This document shows, one piece after another, positions 58,990 to 64,000 of a stretch of DNA of 64,000 bases. Within the stretch, counting starts at the first letter, position 1; each line of letters starts with the position of its first letter. The stretch is from Aphrophora alni (lineage: Eukaryota > Arthropoda > Insecta > Hemiptera > Aphrophoridae): NCBI GenBank assembly GCA_963513935.1, contig OY740772.1, positions 14,168,098 to 14,232,097 on the forward strand. The letters are read 5' to 3'. Made by a program: the position numbers and the translations under genes. The notes under the pieces are model-generated. The model did not search any database and was not told the DNA's origin. It saw only the letters and a list, made by a program, of their open reading frames with translations.

Positions 58990-61030
58990 GGAAATGTTTT
59001 TACCACTTTTTGAAAGATCATCTTGTTTGACTAATGTAAACTTTGTGCAATCAGATAGATTTGGTTTTATAGATGTCTCTTAATTTAATATATATATATT
59101 ATTGTATCAATATGTATGATAATAATTTTAGGGCATGCATTTTTGTGTTTTATGTTTATGCTAGGATTTACAAAATTGGTATGAGTACAATTTTTTGTTG
59201 TTTCTGAATTGTCATTTTAACATTCATAGACGAGGCTTCTTGTGTTCCACCATTTTGTAGCCACTTGACTTTGAACTTCTAGTATCCAGAAAGAAGTTCC
59301 GATGGATATCATTCCAATTAAAAAATGGATGTCAAGAAAGTTGTAGCAATCAGATAATTTTATTTAGTTTAAAAAGAATAAATTTCCTTTCACCTCAGAG
59401 AGACATAATTGCAGAATGTCTGTTACTTAGAACCTTTTTGAAGGTCTCTGGGTTTTGAATCCACTCATATAACAATATTACCAATTCCTTCCACACAAGT
59501 CTCCACATATTCCTATTTCCATACACATCACAACTCATGTCTTCAAAAATTAATTTTCCCAAATATAATTTAACTGGTCTAAGCTTCGTATTGTAAAGTG
59601 GTATGTTTATGTGATGGTATTGTACTAAAAACACAAGAATATAATATGGCATCACTATGTGAGTGGCTCACTAAGTCACTGTAGGTTCCCAAAAGCCCCT
59701 TTTTGTTGGGAAGCGATACTCCATGTGTATGAAGCTATTTACACTTTCGAAATGATTGTATCACACAACACAGAAAACCTCTCTAATAGTGGCCTTGGTT
59801 GATGTGTTTATCAACTAAGACAGAGTTACTCTATCTTCACAAACTGTTTATGAAGATAGAATTACTTCGAAATATATCAGCTAAGAATATTACAAGACAT
59901 GCTAGGATTGGCAAAAAATTTACACATGAAATAATTTGGGTATAATAGCCGTTCAAAATTAAATATTGACAAAATATAATACTTATATCATGATATATTA
60001 ATCTAATACTATTAAATGATCAATATTATATATTTTTAAATTTTATTTAGAAAACAGACTTTTTAAAATACAAATTTATGCACTCAAAATTGCTTGGTAA
60101 TATGCTATTACTTTAAACAAACTTGGTCTCTGCTATTTTTATGAATGTTTATCATCACACTCACTAAAAAACTAAGTACATCCAATAGTAGTTTTGTTAT
60201 ATCACTTAAATACATTTAAAACACTTAAGATTTCAATGAATTTTATAAGAAATATTATATAACACTCTCGTGTACTATGATACAATGATCAAACAATGAA
60301 AACTTTTGTGCCTAATGGACTTGACTAACCATATAAATGAATAATTTTGGTTTCTATGAAAAACGAAATTTTAGATAGTCATATTCTTATTGTTGATTTT
60401 TGACGATTATGGAAACACTTATACCAGTCAATTTTCATCAATTGCCAGTAGGTGTTTAAGTTAATTAACAGCAGAAAATTAGCTTTGACTATTAGAAATT
60501 AAATACATTTTAGAAAAATTTTAATTTGTACATTTTTAATGTAGAATAAATTAGATTTAATAAATTTTGAGTCAGGCCTACCTTTAGTGCTGGTACCTTT
60601 GTGTTTAGAATTAAAACATTGCGCTTTTATTTTTGATGTAATGGTAACGATTTTGTGTAACAGCCAATGGATTTTAAATTATTCAGTCCTTTACATATTT
60701 AAAGGGATCTTTATAAAGTGTTTCTAAAGACTGATAATTTATAATCTGTTACACAAGAAAGTTAATCAGTCATCTGTTACAATTTGAAACATATTGACCT
60801 GACCTTTGTTTATCTGTGATATGTTCTTATTAGCTTTGGTTATCATTTCATTGTCTTTGTTTTCAATTAATGATCAGAATTAGATATATCTTTTTTCATT
60901 TAGAATTTAGACTACACTTATTATATTTTCATTTTTAATATTATAATTTAATTCAGAACATAAAAGTTGATGTTCTAATTTCATTTTAAAACAAACATAT
61001 TTATTTTTATCGATGTTTTTACCACAATTT
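58990..61030. other. No gene recognised
   Basis: 2 kb of AT-rich intron. 59220-59700 is slightly less AT-rich and has an 86-codon minus-strand open frame (59395-59655) with no recognisable motif. A shared phrase GAAGATAGAATTACT/GTTACTCTATCTTCAC near 59820-59860 forms a short inverted pair. Confidence 0.5.
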
Positions 61031-61034
61031 GCTA

Positions 61035-61600
61035 AGTTCTCATCATCATCATCATCATTTTTAGAAGATTACGTTTTAATAGTAAACTATGCATTTTTGA
61101 CATCATTTGTATTTCATAACGTAATTTCTTTGAAATTACTGTACTGAATGTTTGTGGACCTCACCTTATATTCATGTTGCTAAAATACCTATAAGAACTT
61201 CGCCTCCATCACCAGACTGTTTCACCCTCTTCTGTCTTCGCACCTTTTCACCCTAATTTTCTTTAGCTCATCTCAATCTTTCTCCTCCCTCCTGATTTTC
61301 CTTCTAGATTTCCACAGCCCTCTTCTCTCTTCTATATACAGTACACTCCCAGCTCATTTCAGTCTTTTAATTTTTTATTCTTGTTACTAAATCTGGATCT
61401 TCCATCACCTTCTTTACCTTATTGTATATCATTCAGGCTCCTTCCTTTACAGCCTGAATATTCTTAGTACCTTCCTTTTACATATTACCAATTTTTCCCT
61501 ATTTCTCTTTGTAAAGACCCATGTAATGCTTCCATTGAAATAGTCTTATAAATTGTTAAACATTGTTTTCTTTCCTTGTGCTTTTGGTTTTCCAGATTTG
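61035..61600 (-). pseudogene. LINE C-terminal relic with (ATG)n-type tail
   Basis: TCATCATCATCATCATCATT at 61040-61059 would be an ATGATG tail on the minus strand. Upstream on that strand the translation shows KRKVLRIF (about 61463-61486), like the FERKVLRRIYGP segment near the end of CR1/RTE/Jockey-type ORF2 proteins. Decayed sequence with many stops follows. Class is uncertain. Confidence 0.5.
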
Positions 61601-62528
61601 AAATAGTGCTGCATTCTATTGCCATTCTAAACCTTAAATTTTTGTCAGAATGATCCTTCTTTAGAAGTGTTTATTCATAAAAAATATTTAAAAAATTCCA
61701 CTTTGTACCCATTCACTTTTCATCATTTAGCCTTAAATCATCTATTCTCAATATACTTCATTTATCTCCAACTGTACATTTTATGTTTCAATGTTTCAAA
61801 CTTTTCATATGGACATATCTAAGTCGAATTTTACAAATCATGAGAGGATGTTAGATTATCTGGATGTATCATCGCTACATTGATACAAGGTCTAGTTGTG
61901 AGCTATTAAGCTCAATTAACTCTTTCTTTAACCTCGAAAACTCAAAATCCCTTCAAAGAAAATTTGAAAAAAGATATATGGAAAGCACCACGAATTTACG
62001 AAACATACGTACATACCTGAAATTTCCTTCCGTCTCTACTTTGATATGCCAGGTTTCTGTTTCAAGCTATTTTTAATTTGATTTTTTCTGTTACTTCACA
62101 AAATTGCATTGCAGTGGCCAATATTTATTTGAGTTTGGGATATCCTGTCTTATCTTCCTATTATCAGTGTCAGTCAAATTGAATACTTTAAAATTATTAA
62201 ATTGATTGATTTCAAGTTGCAAGCAAGTTAACCAGGTTTTACTACTTTTAGTTTTAAATTTTTCTTACAAGCTTGATGATGATGATAATATTATAATAAT
62301 TACAAAATAATAATAATTATGGATAAATACAATAATTAAATAAGTCCTGTAAAATATTATTTTTAACTTGGATAGTATGTACATTATTGTGATTGTTTAA
62401 GCTTTACTTAAGTTTTCTTACTAATTGTTTTGTAGTAGTTTGCATTTTAAAATTAGATAAAAGTTTTCTTAACAATTGTAAATATTGTGTTTACATTGTT
62501 ATTTTACCATAATTATTGAACTTTACAG
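61600..62528. other. No gene recognised
   Basis: AT-rich intron leading to the microexon. The 70-codon open frame 61864-62076 has no motif. Confidence 0.5.
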
Positions 62529-62555
62529 ATAGCATGGTTAGGAGTTCTGAATTTG
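62529..62555 (+). CDS. Exon d, probable alternative 27-nt microexon
   Basis: CTTTACAG and GTACGT flank exactly 27 nt, with a T-rich stretch and a possible branch site before it. It is phase 1 at both ends. Spliced in, the G left by exon c plus AT gives Asp, and the exon adds DSMVRSSEF before Gly-Leu-Val-Phe. Skipped, the same G joins GA of exon e to give PLGLVFLQYR, the form I associate with the family. Either way the frame is preserved. The insert would sit at the very start of the AIP3-like domain. Only 176 nt separate it from exon e, so its use could be coupled to recognition of that exon. Evidence is splice-site quality and exact phase fit; without transcripts it stays a prediction. Confidence 0.58.
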
Positions 62556-62731
62556 GTACGTATAACTATCAATAAACTTTGGTAGCATTAAAAAAATAAC
62601 AAGTTTCATTAACTTTTTAATGTAGATTTGCAATGTTCATAATTTTGAACAAAACATTTTGAAAGACAAAAGTTACGATAAGATGTTACTTTGTAATTGC
62701 TCGATAACGCTTTTGTATTGTATTGTTGCAG

Positions 62732-62930
62732 GATTGGTATTCTTACAATACAGGAGCGAGACAAAGCGAGCATTACTACCAAACGAAATCACATCGATTG
62801 ATACAGTAAAAGCATTGTTTGTACGATCGTTTCCAAAACAGCTTACCATGGAGTATTTGGATTCTCCTATGGTGAAAATCTACATTCACGATTCGTCGAA
62901 AGATATGTTTTATGAATTGGAAGATTTAAG
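62732..62930 (+). CDS. Exon e, start of the AIP3-like conserved domain
   Basis: A 199-nt exon between the acceptor TTGTTGCAG and the donor GTAAAT. It opens two bases into a codon and ends after two bases (AG) of the next, so it must continue into an exon beyond the window. It encodes LVFLQYRSETKRALLPNEI, TSIDTVKALFVRSFPKQL, TMEYLDSPMVKIYIHDSS and KDMFYELEDL. The LPNEITS-DTV-ALFVR-FP-QLTM pattern is the signature of the SRCIN1/KIAA1217 family; the human paralogues share it closely. It begins the domain resembling yeast AIP3/Bud6, an actin-interacting fold. Coiled coils expected further on lie outside the window. No irregularity is seen: no stop, and strong conservation within an otherwise decayed landscape. 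Confidence 0.97.
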
Positions 62931-63030
62931 GTAAATATACAAGATTTATTGTGTTTTTTTTTTTAAAGTTTTTATTTGAAGTCACAAAAAGATAACTTGC
63001 CTTCACTGTAACCCAAAATAGATCTATTGT
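62931..63030. other. Intron start after exon e
   Basis: The GTAAAT donor is followed by a T-run (about 62956-62965) and unassigned sequence. Confidence 0.6.
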
Positions 63031-63700
63031 ATGGAATATATCAGTCTGGAAGATGACTCACAGATGACCCATAAGCTCCTTACAAAATTTAGAAGGAAAT
63101 TAGGATCAACACTCCTAAAGACTTCATTCAGATCCTATAAAATTGCTTTTAGTATATTGAACTATAATTGCCTGCTGTCCTCCGTTCTATAGGCGTATAT
63201 TTGGTAAATGTTTCATTCCAGTAACCTCAGCAGAAAATGTTCTGCCTTTTCCTTGATTTTGTCCAAAGCCTTCATTCCAAACCATCATTGTTTAAACCAA
63301 TGGTGTTTTGATGGCTGAGTCCAGTGATAATACTCACAATTTTGCTCTGTGATATTATTACAAGTCTAGAGAATTTTTGTTTGGGATGGAACAATGGCCC
63401 GTAGTGTTTACCCCTCGAGGCTTCACTTCATTTGGTAAGGATCTCTATCTTAACTACCCATTTTCATAAAGTAGTTCTTGGTACAGATTTTCTTCCATCA
63501 CAAGCAGATTGTGGGGCTTTGAGTTGAATTCTGAGCCCCTTTCTTTGATAGTTCATTAGCCTTGTTTTTATTTTCAAGTCTCCTATGACCTGACATCCAA
63601 TACCTCTCCATCTGGTTGATCCGTGAGGGTTTTACCAAGATTAGCTACGACTCCCATATGAGTAAAATGAAACATCATGTGTTTAACTCACTGCCTTGAC
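63030..63700 (-). pseudogene. LINE relic, RNase H domain end
   Basis: On the minus strand the translation contains RYWMSGHRRLENKNKANELS then KKGAQ (about 63525-63605). This is the WVPGHSGIEGNEKADELARKGA block that ends LINE RNase H domains. Decayed downstream sequence includes a TGHL-like segment near 63080. Stops break the frame. It is the third RNase H relic in the window and, like 37300-38060, lies antisense to the host gene. Confidence 0.65.
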
Positions 63701-63755
63701 GCTTGCCAGGATGTCTGGCTCATATATCCGAATAAGTTTGTCAGACTTGTGGGAT

Positions 63756-63811
63756 GCGGATATATCCGTATACTATTTTGGAAGTCACTGGTATATGCCG
63801 GATATATCCGC
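63756..63811. repeat. Short hairpin with GCGGATATATCCG arms
   Basis: GCGGATATATCCGTATAC (63756-63773) and GTATATGCCGGATATATCCG (63791-63810, then C) are inverted copies apart from a few bases. Each arm is itself palindromic (CGGATATATCCG). A related CATATATCCG lies at 63721. Function unknown; probably part of a repeat. Confidence 0.75.
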
Positions 63812-64000
63812 TAAAACGATTACAAACTTTGCTTTCATTTTATAATAGTTTAAAATTATTTTACAATTATAAAACACAAACAATTATGATATTTTATGGG
63901 TCTTTATTAGTAGAGGTAATGTTTGCGATTGGTAAGAATGTTCCTGTCTTTGCATCAGCTGTTGATTTGCAGCGGGATAGAAGGATTGTTTGGAGGAAAA
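63812..64000. other. No gene recognised
   Basis: Unassigned intron sequence to the end of the window. The exon expected after 62930 was not found here. Confidence 0.5.

Larger units (their letters stand above)
25737..62930 (+). other. Gene span: SRCIN1/KIAA1217-family (insect CG32809/AGAP005037-like) scaffold protein, partial gene
   Basis: Five exons on the + strand join in frame, phases 1-0, 0-0, 0-1, 1-1 and 1-2, all with AG acceptors and GT donors. Visible introns are 5904, 19678, 10883 and 176 bp. Without the second microexon the third intron is 11086 bp. Together they encode about 183 residues: a basic Arg/Glu-rich stretch, a short basic microexon peptide, a conserved Ser/Arg-rich linker, an optional 9-residue insert, and the start of the AIP3-like domain. 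In vertebrates SRCIN1 (p140Cap) is a cytoplasmic, actin- and synapse-associated adaptor that restrains Src; KIAA1217 is its paralogue. A similar adaptor role here is inference from the family. The start codon, first exon(s), rest of the AIP3-like domain, coiled coils and C terminus are not seen. No homology search was run; the assignment rests on recognising the conserved linker and domain sequence. Confidence 0.9.

Noticed and set aside
59395..59655. 86-codon minus-strand frame as a gene
   Set aside because: No recognisable motif and no splice partner identified; cannot be supported.
62659..62934. Stand-alone 91-codon gene starting at an upstream Met
   Set aside because: The first 24 codons are intron ahead of the TTGTTGCAG acceptor; the conserved sequence begins exactly at the exon e boundary.
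1..64000. Endogenous virus or bacterial-type defence system
   Set aside because: No capsid, envelope, viral polymerase, Cas, toxin-antitoxin or operon-like coding arrangement was seen; all coding relics fit insect transposons.

Overview
The window is AT-rich, intron-dense animal DNA, most likely from an insect. Apart from five short exons, no long intact reading frame was found. Transposon relics and interspersed repeats fill most of the rest. Evidence for an insect comes from spliced exons matching a conserved insect scaffold-protein family, mariner-like (Tc1/mariner superfamily) and Jockey-like transposon relics, and many foldback elements. The species cannot be fixed from the sequence alone, and nothing suggests bacterial or viral DNA.

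The one host gene recognised lies on the + strand, with exons at 25737-25864, 31769-31795 (27 nt), 51474-51645, 62529-62555 (27 nt, probably alternative) and 62732-62930. All join in frame through GT-AG introns. The protein belongs to the SRCIN1 (p140Cap) / KIAA1217 (sickle tail) family, named in insects coiled-coil domain-containing protein CG32809 / AGAP005037. The last exon opens the family's AIP3-like conserved domain. The start codon and the 3' half are not visible: the first exon seen starts one base into a codon and the last ends two bases into one.

Region by region. 1-25.7 kb lies upstream of the first recognised exon. It holds a 841-bp foldback element (4483), two tandem arrays (about 55 bp at 5.8 kb, 53 bp at 9.3 kb), a 1473-bp degenerate mariner-like element carrying a nested 291-bp SINE-like insertion (14224-15696), a 0.9-kb pyrimidine-rich tract with a CT microsatellite (17.1-18.0 kb), and two internally deleted mariner-like elements (2985 and 19641). 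25.9-51.4 kb holds the first two introns, with a 61-bp perfect inverted repeat (32340), Jockey-type reverse transcriptase and RNase H relics (37.3-40.3 kb), a second foldback element (42845) and a LINE RNase H relic (50.1 kb). 51.6-62.5 kb holds the third intron, with a third foldback element (52870-54041) and mariner-like and LINE relics. From 62931 to the end is intron with another LINE RNase H relic.

Four unnamed noncoding repeat families recur throughout; the letters are mine. A (~0.75 kb) begins near GGTAAGTTTGG and contains GGAGACTATAG. B contains ACTGACATTTTTGGTAA. C contains AAAATCGGCTCTAACGATTT. R contains CTCAGTCATCATCGCCTTAT and GTGTAGATCCAGCTGGGATC. C is followed by B or by R, so these behave as swappable modules. 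Boundaries of repeats and relics are approximate unless terminal repeats are stated.
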